Positions 43,924 through 52,023 of a stretch of DNA of 64,000 nt are shown here, one piece after another. This stretch comes from Tianweitania sp. UT-5YL-CI-8. Lineage in GTDB: Bacteria > Pseudomonadota > Alphaproteobacteria > Rhizobiales > Rhizobiaceae. Each line of letters opens with the position of its first letter. Position 1 is the first letter of the stretch. The position numbers and the translations under genes were made by a program. The notes below the pieces were generated by a model. That model was not told the DNA's origin, made no database searches, and was given only the letters and a program-made list of their open reading frames with translations. The DNA is taken from assembly GCF_030010215.1 (NCBI RefSeq), contig NZ_JASCRR010000005.1, forward strand, positions 216,314 to 280,313, in the 5' to 3' direction.

Positions 43924-44748
43924 ATGACCCGCCGCCGCGTCCTTCCCGGCCTGCCGCTCGCGCTCGGCGTCACGCTGGTCTATGTCTCGATCATCGTAGT
44001 GCTGCCGCTCGGCGCCTTGGTGTTCAAAGCGGCGAGCCTGGGCTTCGCCGATTATTGGGCGATCGTGTCCTCGCCCCGCGCCGTCGCCTCCTACCGGGTC
44101 ACGGCGCTGTCGGCGCTGGGCGCGACGGTGTTCAACCTTGTCTTCGGCCTGGCGCTGGCCTGGGTTCTGGTGCGCTACCGCTTTCCCGGACGCCGCTTGA
44201 TCGATGCGCTGGTCGATTTGCCCTTCGCGCTACCCACGGCCGTTGCCGGCATCGCGCTCACCACGCTGTTCGCGCATAACGGCTGGTTCGGTTCGTTCCT
44301 GGCCAATTTCGGCATCAAGGTCGCCTACACGCCGCTGGGCATCATGGTGGCCATGGCCTTCACCAGCCTTCCCTTCATCGTGCGCACCGTGCAGCCGGTG
44401 CTGGAAGACCTCGACCCCGCATTGGAGGAAGCCGCTCAGTCGCTGGGCGGCTCGGACGCCAGCATCTTCCGCCGCGTGATCCTGCCTTTGCTGACTCCAG
44501 CCATTCTGGCCGGCGTGTCGCTGTCCTTCGCCCGCAGCCTCGGCGAGTTCGGCGCCATCATCTTCATCGCCGGAAACCAGCCCTACGAGACCGAGATCAC
44601 CTCGCTGCTCGCCTTCATCAGGCTCGAGGAATACGACTACCAGGCAGCCGCGGCCATTGCCTCGGTATTGCTCATCACCGCCTTCGTCATGCTGGCCGTG
44701 ACCAACCTGCTGCAGGCACGCGCGCTGCGCTACACGGTGAAGAACTGA
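43924..44748 (+). CDS. cysT: Sulfate/thiosulfate ABC transporter permease CysT (CysU)
   Basis: A 274-aa inner-membrane permease with six helices. The EAA loop EEAAQSLGGSDASIFRRVIL near residue 175 contacts CysA; FARSLGEFGAIIFIAGNQPY is typical of CysT/CysW. ATG at 43924; a TTG two codons upstream is less likely. Ends overlapping cysW (TGATG). Confidence 0.94.
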   Translation: MTRRRVLPGLPLALGVTLVYVSIIVVLPLGALVFKAASLGFADYWAIVSSPRAVASYRVTALSALGATVFNLVFGLALAWVLVRYRFPGRRLIDALVDLPFALPTAVAGIALTTLFAHNGWFGSFLANFGIKVAYTPLGIMVAMAFTSLPFIVRTVQPVLEDLDPALEEAAQSLGGSDASIFRRVILPLLTPAILAGVSLSFARSLGEFGAIIFIAGNQPYETEITSLLAFIRLEEYDYQAAAAIASVLLITAFVMLAVTNLLQARALRYTVKN

Positions 44749-45638
44749 TGTCCGCCACAGCCAAAATCAAACGTCCGCCGCGCGTCGGCGACAATCCGCT
44801 GTTCCGCACCATTCTGATCGCCGTCGTGCTGGTCGTGACCGCCCTGTTCATCGTTGCACCTTTGGCCGTCATCGGCTTCCACGCCTTCAGCCAGGGCTGG
44901 CGGTTCTATGCGGCGACGATCGCTCATCCCGATACGCTGCATGCCATCATGCTAACGGTGGTCACAGCCCTGATCGCCGTGCCGATCAACACGGCCTTCG
45001 GCATCGCCGCCGCGTGGGCGATCACCAAATTCGACTTTCCCGGCCGCCGCCTGCTTCTGGTGGTGATCGAAATCCCCTTCTCGATCTCGCCCATCGTCGC
45101 CGGCGTCGCTTATCTCTTTGTCTACGGCCTGCAGGGACTGTTCGGGGAAATCCTGGCCGATGCGGACGTCAAGATCCTGTTCGCCCTGCCCGGCATCGTG
45201 CTGGCGTCGATGTTCGTGACCGCACCCTTCGTCGCGCGTGAGCTGATCCCGCTGATGCAGGCGCAAGGCCGGGATCTCGAGGAAGCGGCCACCTCGCTCG
45301 GCGCTTCGGGCTGGCGCACCTTCTTCTCCGTCACGCTGCCCAACATACGCTGGGCGCTGCTTTATGGCGTCGTGCTGTGCAATGCGCGCGTTATGGGCGA
45401 ATTCGGCGCGGTGTCGGTCGTCTCGGGCAACATACGCGGCCAGACCAACACGCTGCCGCTGCATATCGAACTGCTCTACCACGACTACCAGACCGCCGGA
45501 GCCTTTGCCGCCGCCTCCATCCTGGCGCTGCTGGCGGTCGTCACGCTGGTAGCCAAGGTCGCGCTGGAGCGGCGCGGCGCAGGCCGCCGCCCTGCCCTTG
45601 CCGCCCCCGTCGCCGTGCTTACGGAGAATGCCAAATGA
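44748..45638 (+). CDS. cysW: Sulfate/thiosulfate ABC transporter permease CysW
   Basis: A 296-aa six-helix permease. The EAA-type loop EEAATSLGASGWRTFFSVTL is near residue 180 and NARVMGEFGAVSVVSGNIRG follows, characteristic of CysW. Start overlaps cysT by one base; end overlaps cysA (ATGA). Confidence 0.94.
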   Translation: MSATAKIKRPPRVGDNPLFRTILIAVVLVVTALFIVAPLAVIGFHAFSQGWRFYAATIAHPDTLHAIMLTVVTALIAVPINTAFGIAAAWAITKFDFPGRRLLLVVIEIPFSISPIVAGVAYLFVYGLQGLFGEILADADVKILFALPGIVLASMFVTAPFVARELIPLMQAQGRDLEEAATSLGASGWRTFFSVTLPNIRWALLYGVVLCNARVMGEFGAVSVVSGNIRGQTNTLPLHIELLYHDYQTAGAFAAASILALLAVVTLVAKVALERRGAGRRPALAAPVAVLTENAK

Positions 45639-46678
45639 AGATCCGCCTCGATGCCGTGGAAAAATCCTTCGACAGCTTCCGCGCTGTGCGCGGCGTGTCG
45701 CTGGAGGTCGAAAGCGGCGAACTGGTCGCGCTGCTCGGCCCATCCGGCTCCGGCAAGACAACCATCCTGCGCATGGTCGCCGGCCTCGAATATGCCGATG
45801 GCGGCTCGATCCATTTCGGCAGTGTCGATGCCACCGATATTCCGGTGCGCGACCGCGGCGTCGGTTTCGTCTTCCAGCACTACGCGCTGTTTCCGCATAT
45901 GACGGTGGGCGAGAACATTGCCTTCGGCATGAAGGTGTCGAAGCAGAAGCGCAGCAAGGCCGAGATTGACGCCCGGGTGGCCGACCTGCTCAGGCTGGTG
46001 AAACTCGACGGCCTTGGCAACCGCTTCCCCGCACAGATTTCAGGCGGTCAAAGGCAGCGCGTAGCGCTCGCCAGGGCGCTTGCAGTCGATCCCAAGGTGC
46101 TGCTGCTGGACGAACCGTTCGGCGCGCTCGACACCAATGTGCGGCGCGACCTGCGCCGCTGGCTGCGCGAGATCCATCAGGAACTCGGGATCACCACTCT
46201 GTTCGTCACGCACGACCAGGAAGAAGCGCTCGACCTCGCCGACCGCGTCGTGATCCTGAATGACGGTCAGATCGTGCAGGAAGGCACGCCGGAAGAAGTC
46301 TGCCGCCAGCCCGCATCGGCCTTCGTTATGAAGTTTTTGGGCGACACTAACAAGCTCAAGGCTATGGTCACCTCCGGCGTCGCCGCCATCGGCAATGCCA
46401 GGATCGAGGCGCCCGGTTTTCCCGATGGCGCGGTCGATGTGTTCCTGCGGCCTGCGGATCTGGATTGGGCGAATGAAGGCGAAGGGATCGCCGCGACCGT
46501 TGTCCGCGTCATCGACAAGCCATCTGGCCGGCGCATGCTTGCCGTCACCGAAACCGGTGAAGCGGTCGAGTTGGATGTTGCGCCGGAGACAGTCGTCACA
46601 GCTCAGCAGCGCGGTGTGGTGACAATCGAGAGAGCGCGGCTGTTTTCAGCTGACCAGCCCACATCCCGCCTGATTTGA
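45635..46678 (+). CDS. cysA: Sulfate/thiosulfate ABC transporter ATPase CysA
   Basis: A 347-aa ATPase: Walker A GPSGSGKTT near residue 34, Q-loop FVFQHYALFPHMTVGENIAF, signature ISGGQRQRVALARALAVDPK, Walker B VLLLDEPFGALD and the H-loop FVTHDQEEALDLADRVVIL. A C-terminal TOBE-like regulatory domain follows residue 240. Start at 45635 coupled to cysW. Confidence 0.95.
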   Translation: MKIRLDAVEKSFDSFRAVRGVSLEVESGELVALLGPSGSGKTTILRMVAGLEYADGGSIHFGSVDATDIPVRDRGVGFVFQHYALFPHMTVGENIAFGMKVSKQKRSKAEIDARVADLLRLVKLDGLGNRFPAQISGGQRQRVALARALAVDPKVLLLDEPFGALDTNVRRDLRRWLREIHQELGITTLFVTHDQEEALDLADRVVILNDGQIVQEGTPEEVCRQPASAFVMKFLGDTNKLKAMVTSGVAAIGNARIEAPGFPDGAVDVFLRPADLDWANEGEGIAATVVRVIDKPSGRRMLAVTETGEAVELDVAPETVVTAQQRGVVTIERARLFSADQPTSRLI

Positions 46679-46679
46679 T

Positions 46680-46725
46680 CCAGCAACCGCCTGATTTATG
46701 TCAGACGATTGCTGGAATTATCTTT
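46680..46725 (+). terminator. Probable terminator after cysA
   Basis: CCAGCAACCG (46680-46689) pairs with CGATTGCTGG (46706-46715), with an inner CTGA/TCAG stem, followed by AATTATCTTTT. Immediately after the cysA stop. Confidence 0.55.
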
Positions 46726-46744
46726 TATCAAATAAAGAATGGCT

Positions 46745-46773
46745 GTCTTCGGCGCCTATATAACGCCGAAGAC
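46745..46773 (-). terminator. Hairpin spanning the stop of a small membrane protein gene
   Basis: GTCTTCGGCG (46745-46754) and CGCCGAAGAC (46764-46773) form a perfect 10-bp stem whose 9-nt loop contains the stop codon of the leftward small gene. The following sequence is AT-rich with only a short T run, so terminator strength is uncertain. Confidence 0.5.
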
Positions 46774-46908
46774 CATGGCGGCCGTGAAGGCAAAAGCGAT
46801 GCTGAACACTGCGTAGGCGAACAGCGATCTCGCTGGGACCGATGCGCTTGTCAGCGGACGCGGGTCGACGTCCTCGCTGCGACTTGAGATAAATTGGGTC
46901 TGTGCCAT
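46756..46908 (-). CDS. Small single-helix membrane protein
   Basis: A 50-aa protein: polar N-terminus MAQTQFISSRSEDVDPRPLT, then one transmembrane helix FAYAVFSIAFAFTAAMVFGV to the end. The ATG at 46908 has GGAG about 7 nt upstream; two further ATGs at 46920 and 46923 are possible. Family not recognised; small tail-anchored proteins of this pattern are common in rhizobia. Confidence 0.55.
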   Translation of the reverse strand: MAQTQFISSRSEDVDPRPLTSASVPARSLFAYAVFSIAFAFTAAMVFGVI

Positions 46909-47046
46909 CTCGATCTCCATCATGAGCACTAGACTACAAATTCCCTAGACTTTGTCGATTGCTATTTTTCGGCAGTCTGCGGAACGACGTGCTGTCATGA
47001 GGCCAGCGGACGGAAACGCCTTCCCTCCACTGGAGGTTTCGCGAAA

Positions 47047-47373
47047 TCACGAATTTTTCAGCCGCTCCACGGCCAATGCGCGAAGCAGGATCGCTGCTTC
47101 CGCATAGGTCGCCCGACCGCTGTCGAGCAGCGGCCCAGCTTCTGGGCCGAGCAGGTCGCCGACATGATCGGCGATGCGCAGCGGCAGCGTATCGGTGCAA
47201 CTGCGCATCCGTCCGAAAACGGAACTGATCGGCACGCTGCGTTCCTCGAATTCCACCACCGGTTCCGATGTGCCGGGATGCCAGGCCTCGAAGGCCTCCA
47301 GCGCATCCTCGAATGCCTGATGCAGAAAGATCGGCGCATGGCCTTCATGCAGAGGGGGAAGCAATCTGTTCAT
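47047..47373 (-). CDS. Hypothetical protein, 108 aa
   Basis: Soluble, acidic and leucine-rich: MNRLLPPLHEGHAPIFLHQA, then VEFEERSVPISSVFGRMRSC and a C-terminal helix EAAILLRALAVERLKNS. A GAGAGGAG ribosome-binding site 6 nt before the ATG supports it as real. No family recognised. It is preceded by another small leftward gene. Confidence 0.6.
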   Translation of the reverse strand: MNRLLPPLHEGHAPIFLHQAFEDALEAFEAWHPGTSEPVVEFEERSVPISSVFGRMRSCTDTLPLRIADHVGDLLGPEAGPLLDSGRATYAEAAILLRALAVERLKNS

Positions 47374-47484
47374 GGGTTTCTCCTCTCGGGAAAAGAGGCG
47401 CGGTACCCAAATACATGTCCGCGCGGGGCTTCCTTGCAGCAGGACGATTGCCTTGCCGCTCGACTAAAAAAACTGACGCCGAAG

Positions 47485-47679
47485 TTACCAGTAACCGTAG
47501 GCTGTCCAGGCCCAGTAAGCGGTCTCGTCCATCTCTGGAAGTTTGTCCGCTTCAGGCTCGCGAAGTGATGTGTCGGTGCCCGCCAAGGCTTGCGGCACGA
47601 CCGACAACGGCCAGGAAAATGCGTCCCTAAGACGCTCAGTCAGAGCAGAAATCCAAACACTGCTGCTTATCGTCGTCAT
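47485..47679 (-). CDS. Hypothetical protein, 64 aa
   Basis: MTTISSSVWISALTERLRDA then a Glu/Asp/Pro-rich stretch and an aromatic C-terminus (AYWAWTAYGYW). AGGAG lies 6 nt before the ATG at 47679. No family recognised. No gene is seen between 47680 and 48145, apart from a terminator-like hairpin. Confidence 0.45.
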   Translation of the reverse strand: MTTISSSVWISALTERLRDAFSWPLSVVPQALAGTDTSLREPEADKLPEMDETAYWAWTAYGYW

Positions 47680-47902
47680 GGTCATCTCCTGCAATTCAGG
47701 GGTTGAGAAGGACGGCACTAAAGCACTTCACGCTCATGAGTATGGCGTTGTGTTTCGTGATGTCAACAATGTCTAGTAATCTTATAGAAAGTTGTTCGAA
47801 GCCTTTTCGGACGATTGACGAAGGGCGCAATCGGATCACGAGATCGAAGAAAAGCGAAAGTCTGATCTGTGAATTCTGCCTCGAAGATAGGCAATCGTAA
47901 AA

Positions 47903-47948
47903 AGGGCGAGGTTCAGGCTACCCCCTCCCAGGTGAAAGCCTGAACCTC
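47903..47948 (-). terminator. Strong hairpin with T-run, leftward
   Basis: GAGGTTCAGGCT (47908-47919) and AGCCTGAACCTC (47937-47948) form a perfect 12-bp stem with a 17-nt loop containing CCCCCTCCC on the plus strand. On the minus strand it is followed by GCCC and five Ts, so it could end leftward transcripts from the mliC side, about 200 bp away. Confidence 0.6.
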
Positions 47949-48145
47949 ATTTGGGCGCGTTCCGATCGACTGGATGAGAACTTAGCCATCCTAATCATAA
48001 GCCGATCCAACGCAAGAGGGCTGCGCTGAGGCCGGGACAAAATCCATTCACAGAGTTAAGATTTACAGATGGAGAAAGCGTCGGACAGACTTGGCTCGGT
48101 TCTATCGGGGGCAGGAAAAACTGAGCCCACCAGCGACGCCCCAGG

Positions 48146-48523
48146 CTATTGTCTCGTCTCCTGGCAGGTCATGACCGGATCGGCATTCTCGTCCTGCGTG
48201 AGGTCGCGCAGCGTGCCCTCCGCACCCTTGGACCACCATTCGTATTTTCCAGACACGTAACGCGCGCCCGACCCCGACATCGCCGACACAAAGATGAGCG
48301 ACTGCCCTTCGACCGGGATGACGGCAAGCGTATTCGGATCCGCGTTGACATACTGGACGTTAACATTGGCCGAGACACCACATCGATAGTCGACGGAAAT
48401 CACTTCGCCGTCGGACGCCGGATCGAGGGTGAGCTTGATCGAGGATGCGTCGACCTCCTGCGCCGCGGCGGTGCTTAGTCCGGCCAGCAAGACTGCGGCG
48501 GCAGTCACATTCCGTAAAAACAT
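48146..48523 (-). CDS. MliC family lysozyme inhibitor
   Basis: 125 aa with a Sec signal peptide (MFLRNVTAAAVLLAGLSTAA, cleavage after AAAQ region). The mature domain has DYRCGVSANVNVQYVNADPN, SGSGARYVSGKYEWWSKGAE and a final cysteine (VMTCQE), matching the MliC/PliC inhibitor family of c-type lysozyme. No lipobox cysteine follows the signal, so it should be soluble periplasmic. Ribosome-binding site GAGGGG upstream. Confidence 0.85.
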   Translation of the reverse strand: MFLRNVTAAAVLLAGLSTAAAQEVDASSIKLTLDPASDGEVISVDYRCGVSANVNVQYVNADPNTLAVIPVEGQSLIFVSAMSGSGARYVSGKYEWWSKGAEGTLRDLTQDENADPVMTCQETRQ

Positions 48524-48822
48524 CGCCAGCGCCCCTCATTGCCCAGAAAGCCATCCAAGCATCGGAATGCAACCATCGCAATGTTTTTCACAGCATTGCG
48601 GATCGGCAGAGATGCGCGGCGCAACGCCCGCGAACAACGAACCGTGTTCATAAAGAGCAATAAGAACAACCGCTTAGTCTATTCGACCGGCGCTCACTTC
48701 CACACCGAGGACAATACCGCCGAGTAAAACTTGCGGAACTTTGTCGCAAAATCGTCGTGCAGGGCTGGACAGGCCGAAGGGCTGTGGGTATATGCCGCCC
48801 ACGGTCGGCGTTGCCGGTCAGT

Positions 48823-48898
<76 letters not shown>

Positions 48899-49079
48899 AT
48901 CTTTCGTTGAAATCATTAGATTTTTTGGCCTAGCGCCAAAACTCGCCCGGACCGGATCAGCCCAGTTTGCAAATGGTTTGCAATTTCTGTTCCGCAGCCG
49001 TTCCGCAAGCGCGTTTTTTCTCGTGCAACCTCCCAGACCCTCACGCATTGAGTCGGCAGTTGAGTAAGGGTACGCGCGT

Positions 49080-49349
49080 ATGGATGACGGTTGGTTCGAC
49101 GAGCCGGTCTCGGTGATGATCGAGGGTCCGAGCAGGGTACGGGTAGTATCATCGGCAAGGGAGGCAGCGGAGTGCCTGCTGTTCAAGTGGCCAAGCACTG
49201 GCGGCAAAAGCCACCTCGCCGCGCGCAAGGCCTGCATGGCGGTGCTCGAAGGTCAGAAGAAATCCATCGTCGCGCGGCGGGCCTTCGCAAAGGCGGCCAA
49301 GGACGAAGGTGTTCTGATCAACGCCCCTTCGCTTTCGCGTAAGCGCTGA
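49080..49349 (+). CDS. DUF982 family protein
   Basis: 89 aa. WFDEPVSVMIEGPSRVRVVS, AREAAECLLFKWPSTGGKSH and ARKACMAVLEGQKKSIVARR match the rhizobial DUF982 pattern, of unknown function and often multicopy. It lies between the tRNA and the first leftward phage gene, with which its 3' end overlaps by 32 bp. Whether it is host or phage cargo is unclear. Confidence 0.75.
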   Translation: MDDGWFDEPVSVMIEGPSRVRVVSSAREAAECLLFKWPSTGGKSHLAARKACMAVLEGQKKSIVARRAFAKAAKDEGVLINAPSLSRKR

Positions 49350-49596
49350 GCCCCTGCCCCATGCCAGGGGTCTTCACCGAATCCTTGGCATAGCGAAGCC
49401 CGACTTCCTTGCAATCACATTTCGAGCACCGAAAGCGAGGCGCAAGGTCGTCATGCATGGCCGGCGCATCAGGACCCAAGCGAGCGAGCAACCCCTGTAG
49501 GTCCACCTGCTGCTTGTGGTGACAGTGGCTGTTATGGCAGTAGGCCGTAACGGTCATCCTCTCATCGATCAGGCGCTGCGGCGTCCAATGGCTCAT
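49318..49596 (-). CDS. Phage hypothetical protein with zinc-ribbon cysteines
   Basis: 92 aa from the ATG at 49596 that overlaps the upstream gene stop (ATGA). Cys/His pairs occur in AYCHNSHCHHKQQ and FRCSKCDCKEVGL, consistent with a zinc-binding fold. Last gene of the leftward phage transcript here. Confidence 0.6.
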   Translation of the reverse strand: MSHWTPQRLIDERMTVTAYCHNSHCHHKQQVDLQGLLARLGPDAPAMHDDLAPRFRCSKCDCKEVGLRYAKDSVKTPGMGQGLSAYAKAKGR

Positions 49597-49874
49597 CCTG
49601 CGGCCCTTTGCGCTTGCGGTCGCGCTTCTGGCTTGAACTCCCATATCACCCGAATCTCTCGGCTTCCGCAACGAGGACAGCGCAGACGTTGAGCAAGGCG
49701 CGCCATCGGGAAATCCCGCCCTCTTGTGCAGACCAGCGTCTCAAGGTCGAGTGTCTTTTGATACACGCACTCCCGGCCACGTTTCATCCCCGACTTCACA
49801 TAGGGACCGTAGGCGCAAGCGATCCACACCCGCGCCGAATGTGTCCAGGCATCACCAAGCGTCTCAATCTGCAT
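49593..49874 (-). CDS. Phage hypothetical protein with C-terminal zinc finger
   Basis: 93 aa. The C-terminal LRCPRCGSREIRVIWEF has a CxxC pair; a further Cys lies in VCTRGRDF. The ATG at 49874 sits only about 8 nt from a promoter -10 box, so the mRNA may be leaderless. Family not recognised. Confidence 0.6.
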   Translation of the reverse strand: MQIETLGDAWTHSARVWIACAYGPYVKSGMKRGRECVYQKTLDLETLVCTRGRDFPMARLAQRLRCPRCGSREIRVIWEFKPEARPQAQRAAG

Positions 49875-49881
49875 GAGAACG

Positions 49882-49910
49882 AAATAGGAACATATTCAGG
49901 GCGGAGTCAA
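49882..49910 (-). promoter_or_regulatory. Phage promoter giving a leaderless transcript
   Basis: On the minus strand TTGACT (49910-49905) and CTATTT (49887-49882) are 17 bp apart, close to the alphaproteobacterial consensus. The expected start point is at or next to the ATG at 49874. Confidence 0.6.
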
Positions 49911-49911
49911 T

Positions 49912-49943
49912 AAAAAACCGCTCCGAACTTGCGAACGGGGCGG
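49912..49943 (-). terminator. Rho-independent terminator
   Basis: On the minus strand CCGCCCCG and CGGAGCGG pair around a 10-nt loop, followed by six Ts. It ends the transcript of the genes 49960-54938 just before the promoter for the 49874 gene. Confidence 0.85.
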
Positions 49944-49959
49944 TGCGATTGTGGTGGGG

Positions 49960-50166
49960 TTAGGATGGAAGAGCGGCCCGCCGTAGGTTGCTCGCCGCGA
50001 GCCTTAGTCCGGCAGCGCTGGCATGGTGATGGACCGCGGCCCGCCTGGCCCGATCACGGGTATCAGCATCGATGCGCGGCTCATCCTTCGCAATAGCCAT
50101 GCAGCCTGCAGCATTCTTGTCGTGCCATTGTGCGGCAAGATCGTAGGCTTCGGCTAGGTCAATCAC
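49960..50166 (-). CDS. Phage hypothetical protein, 68 aa
   Basis: Helical, alanine- and arginine-rich (DLAEAYDLAAQWHDKNAAGC, RDRARRAAVHHHASAAGLRL). GTG start overlapping the dNMP kinase stop (GTGA). No family recognised. Confidence 0.6.
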   Translation of the reverse strand: MIDLAEAYDLAAQWHDKNAAGCMAIAKDEPRIDADTRDRARRAAVHHHASAAGLRLAASNLRRAALPS

Positions 50167-50747
50167 GCCGCTACTCGTGACAATTCCTCGTATAGGTCGT
50201 CGCGCGTTCCGAGGTTTTGTATCACCCTATCAACAGCCCAGTCCATCTGCTCGGATCCGTGACCGCCTGCAATGCCGCCTCTGCCCGAAAGTCTGATCAC
50301 CTTCCCGCCGAGTTTGCGCACGGCGTCGGCTTCGTTCTCAAAGCGACAATCATCAACAACCACCCGACGACCGGAGTCCAGGACTTCGAGTGCCCTTGCC
50401 TCCCATAGGCCAAGCCAGAAGTGCTCGCCGATAATATCCCGACCCCACTCCTTGCCGATTGTCTGCATGGCATAGCGCGGTGTCCGGCCCTGCAACAGGG
50501 GGCATGGCTTCTCCTTCAGATCGCCTTCTATGTGTCGCTCGGATAGCCCGAACGCGCGCATGGCGTCCTTTAGCGGCCCTGCGAACTTTACGAGCTCGTA
50601 GCCTATGAACTGCAGGTATGCTGCAGCAGTCGACTTGCCGCTCCCCGCCAAGCCGGAAAGAGCTATGACGCGCGGCTGGTTGTCGTTTGCGGCTGTGTAG
50701 TGACGCAACGGGCCAAACGTGGTTGTTGCCGTTTCTGCACCGATCAT
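50163..50747 (-). CDS. Phage deoxynucleoside monophosphate kinase
   Basis: About 194 aa. P-loop ALSGLAGSGKSTAAAYLQFI near residue 31, LVKFAGPLKDAMRAFGLSER (LID/substrate region), and RRVVVDDCRFENEADAVRKL are typical of the phage dNMP kinase family, which phosphorylates dNMPs for phage DNA synthesis. The ATG at 50747 overlaps the upstream gene (ATGA); longer readings are shadows. Confidence 0.85.
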   Translation of the reverse strand: MIGAETATTTFGPLRHYTAANDNQPRVIALSGLAGSGKSTAAAYLQFIGYELVKFAGPLKDAMRAFGLSERHIEGDLKEKPCPLLQGRTPRYAMQTIGKEWGRDIIGEHFWLGLWEARALEVLDSGRRVVVDDCRFENEADAVRKLGGKVIRLSGRGGIAGGHGSEQMDWAVDRVIQNLGTRDDLYEELSRVAA

Positions 50748-51037
50748 ACCGGTTTCTCCGAAAGGGCGGCATCGATCATGGCTTTGAAGACTTCTCCGGC
50801 GATGTCGCCCTCGCCTTTGATGCCAAGAGAGATGTCCCCAGCGTACCTTTCCTCGGGGTCTTCGTGGCATGAGCCGACATTGAGCATATACTCGGTCGGC
50901 TCTCGCATCGCTTCAATGGCTGCGCGGGCAGATGCCTTGTAGAAGTCTTTTCCATCGAGCCAAAGGTGCTCTCGCTCTGGTTCCTTCTTGTAATCTATGT
51001 CAAACAGCGCCCTTGCCACCCTCTCAATCATGCTCAT
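50744..51037 (-). CDS. Phage hypothetical protein, 97 aa
   Basis: MSMIERVARALFDIDYKKEP with KASARAAIEAMREPTEYMLN and a C-terminal helix EVFKAMIDAALSE. Small proteins with this MIERVARAL opening are frequent in phages of alphaproteobacteria, role unknown. ATGA overlaps at both ends. Confidence 0.65.
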   Translation of the reverse strand: MSMIERVARALFDIDYKKEPEREHLWLDGKDFYKASARAAIEAMREPTEYMLNVGSCHEDPEERYAGDISLGIKGEGDIAGEVFKAMIDAALSEKPV

Positions 51038-51393
51038 ACCGTCACCTCCTCCCGAACCTTGCGCTTCGGACCTTCCGGTGCATCAGGCAACGCCCCATTC
51101 GGATCGGCGGCAATCTGCCGTGCCCAGGCTAGCGGATCGCTCACAAGCGGCCGAAAGCGGCGGGCAGAATAGGGAGCGTCGGGAACACCCCACACCCCAC
51201 CGAACTTGCTATCGACGCCCTCGAGTTTTACGCCCAGGTAGTCGCCGATCGTGTAGAGGTGGGCCATTCCGACCCACCTGACCGAATAAATCTGGCCCTC
51301 GGTGATATTTGCGTCCTTGACGGTGCTCCCGCCCGCGAGAGGCACCTTGTCATCGATGCAGACCACCTGCATGCCGACGTGGAATTGATTCAT
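51034..51393 (-). CDS. Phage hypothetical protein, 119 aa
   Basis: Starts MNQFHVGMQVVCIDDKVPLA and continues with beta-rich sequence (GQIYSVRWVGMAHLYTIGDY), suggesting a small SH3-like or KOW-like barrel; the last 20 residues are charged. Function unknown. Overlaps neighbours at both ends. Confidence 0.65.
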   Translation of the reverse strand: MNQFHVGMQVVCIDDKVPLAGGSTVKDANITEGQIYSVRWVGMAHLYTIGDYLGVKLEGVDSKFGGVWGVPDAPYSARRFRPLVSDPLAWARQIAADPNGALPDAPEGPKRKVREEVTV

Positions 51394-51611
51394 GAGTTGG
51401 CCTCTATTTTTGCGGCGATGCGTTCCGGCTCGTCATCGCGCAAGCTGCATCCCGCCAAGTCTTCAAGGTATGCCCTGGCGACGTTTGCGCAGCGCTTGCG
51501 TTCGGCGAGGATGGCGGCGGCAAGAACCTTGCGGGAATGGCTATCCGTGATGCCAACCGACGCGCATACCGATGCGGCTTTGACCATGATATCTTCTGGA
51601 ATGTCGGTCAT
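51390..51611 (-). CDS. Phage hypothetical protein, 73 aa
   Basis: Helical: MTDIPEDIMVKAASVCASVG, VLAAAILAERKRCANVARAY. Resembles small phage proteins with an AxAILAERxRC segment, of unknown function. ATGA overlaps at both ends. Confidence 0.6.
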   Translation of the reverse strand: MTDIPEDIMVKAASVCASVGITDSHSRKVLAAAILAERKRCANVARAYLEDLAGCSLRDDEPERIAAKIEANS

Positions 51612-51850
51612 GCTGCCTCCTTCCGCCTAACCAAGGCGTTCTCAGCATGCCACCCGCCCATTATGACGTTACCGTAAAGGTACTCAAACGTGCGGTGATC
51701 GTGGTTAAAGCGCATATCTTCGATCCTGAAACAGTGCCCTTCGTTCCATCCGCAATAGATTTCCATGTAGTCGCCGACCTTGAACTTGGGTTCTTGCCGA
51801 ATGGTCTCGTTGGCCTCGACGGTCTGTGTAACGGTCCTAACGGTTTTCAT
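51608..51850 (-). CDS. Phage hypothetical protein, 80 aa
   Basis: MKTVRTVTQTVEANETIRQE followed by beta-rich FKVGDYMEIYCGWNEGHCFR. Family not recognised. Overlaps the upstream 58-aa gene and the downstream gene by ATGA. Confidence 0.6.
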   Translation of the reverse strand: MKTVRTVTQTVEANETIRQEPKFKVGDYMEIYCGWNEGHCFRIEDMRFNHDHRTFEYLYGNVIMGGWHAENALVRRKEAA

Positions 51851-52023
51851 ACCCCGGCTCCTCGGCTTGCCGAAAGCTCGGCAACGGCCTGCTCTAGAAA
51901 CAAGACTTCGCGGTCGGATTTCGCGGCCTTAACCTCATATTCCTGAGCGCTTTCACGCAAATATGCAGCGTAGATTTTCAAATCGCCGATCTGTTGCTTC
52001 AGGCACTCAATCGCCTCATCCAT
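51847..52023 (-). CDS. Phage hypothetical protein, 58 aa, coiled coil
   Basis: MDEAIECLKQQIGDLKIYAA and KSDREVLFLEQAVAELSASR give a continuous heptad-like helix, so a short coiled coil. The start shares one base with the upstream HD gene stop (TGATG) and the end overlaps the next gene (ATGA). This exact packing supports it despite its size. Confidence 0.6.
   Translation of the reverse strand: MDEAIECLKQQIGDLKIYAAYLRESAQEYEVKAAKSDREVLFLEQAVAELSASRGAGV

Noticed and set aside
48539..48727. Small plus-strand gene upstream of the tRNA
   Set aside because: Overlaps the mliC promoter region, has no clear ribosome-binding site and a composition unlike neighbours.
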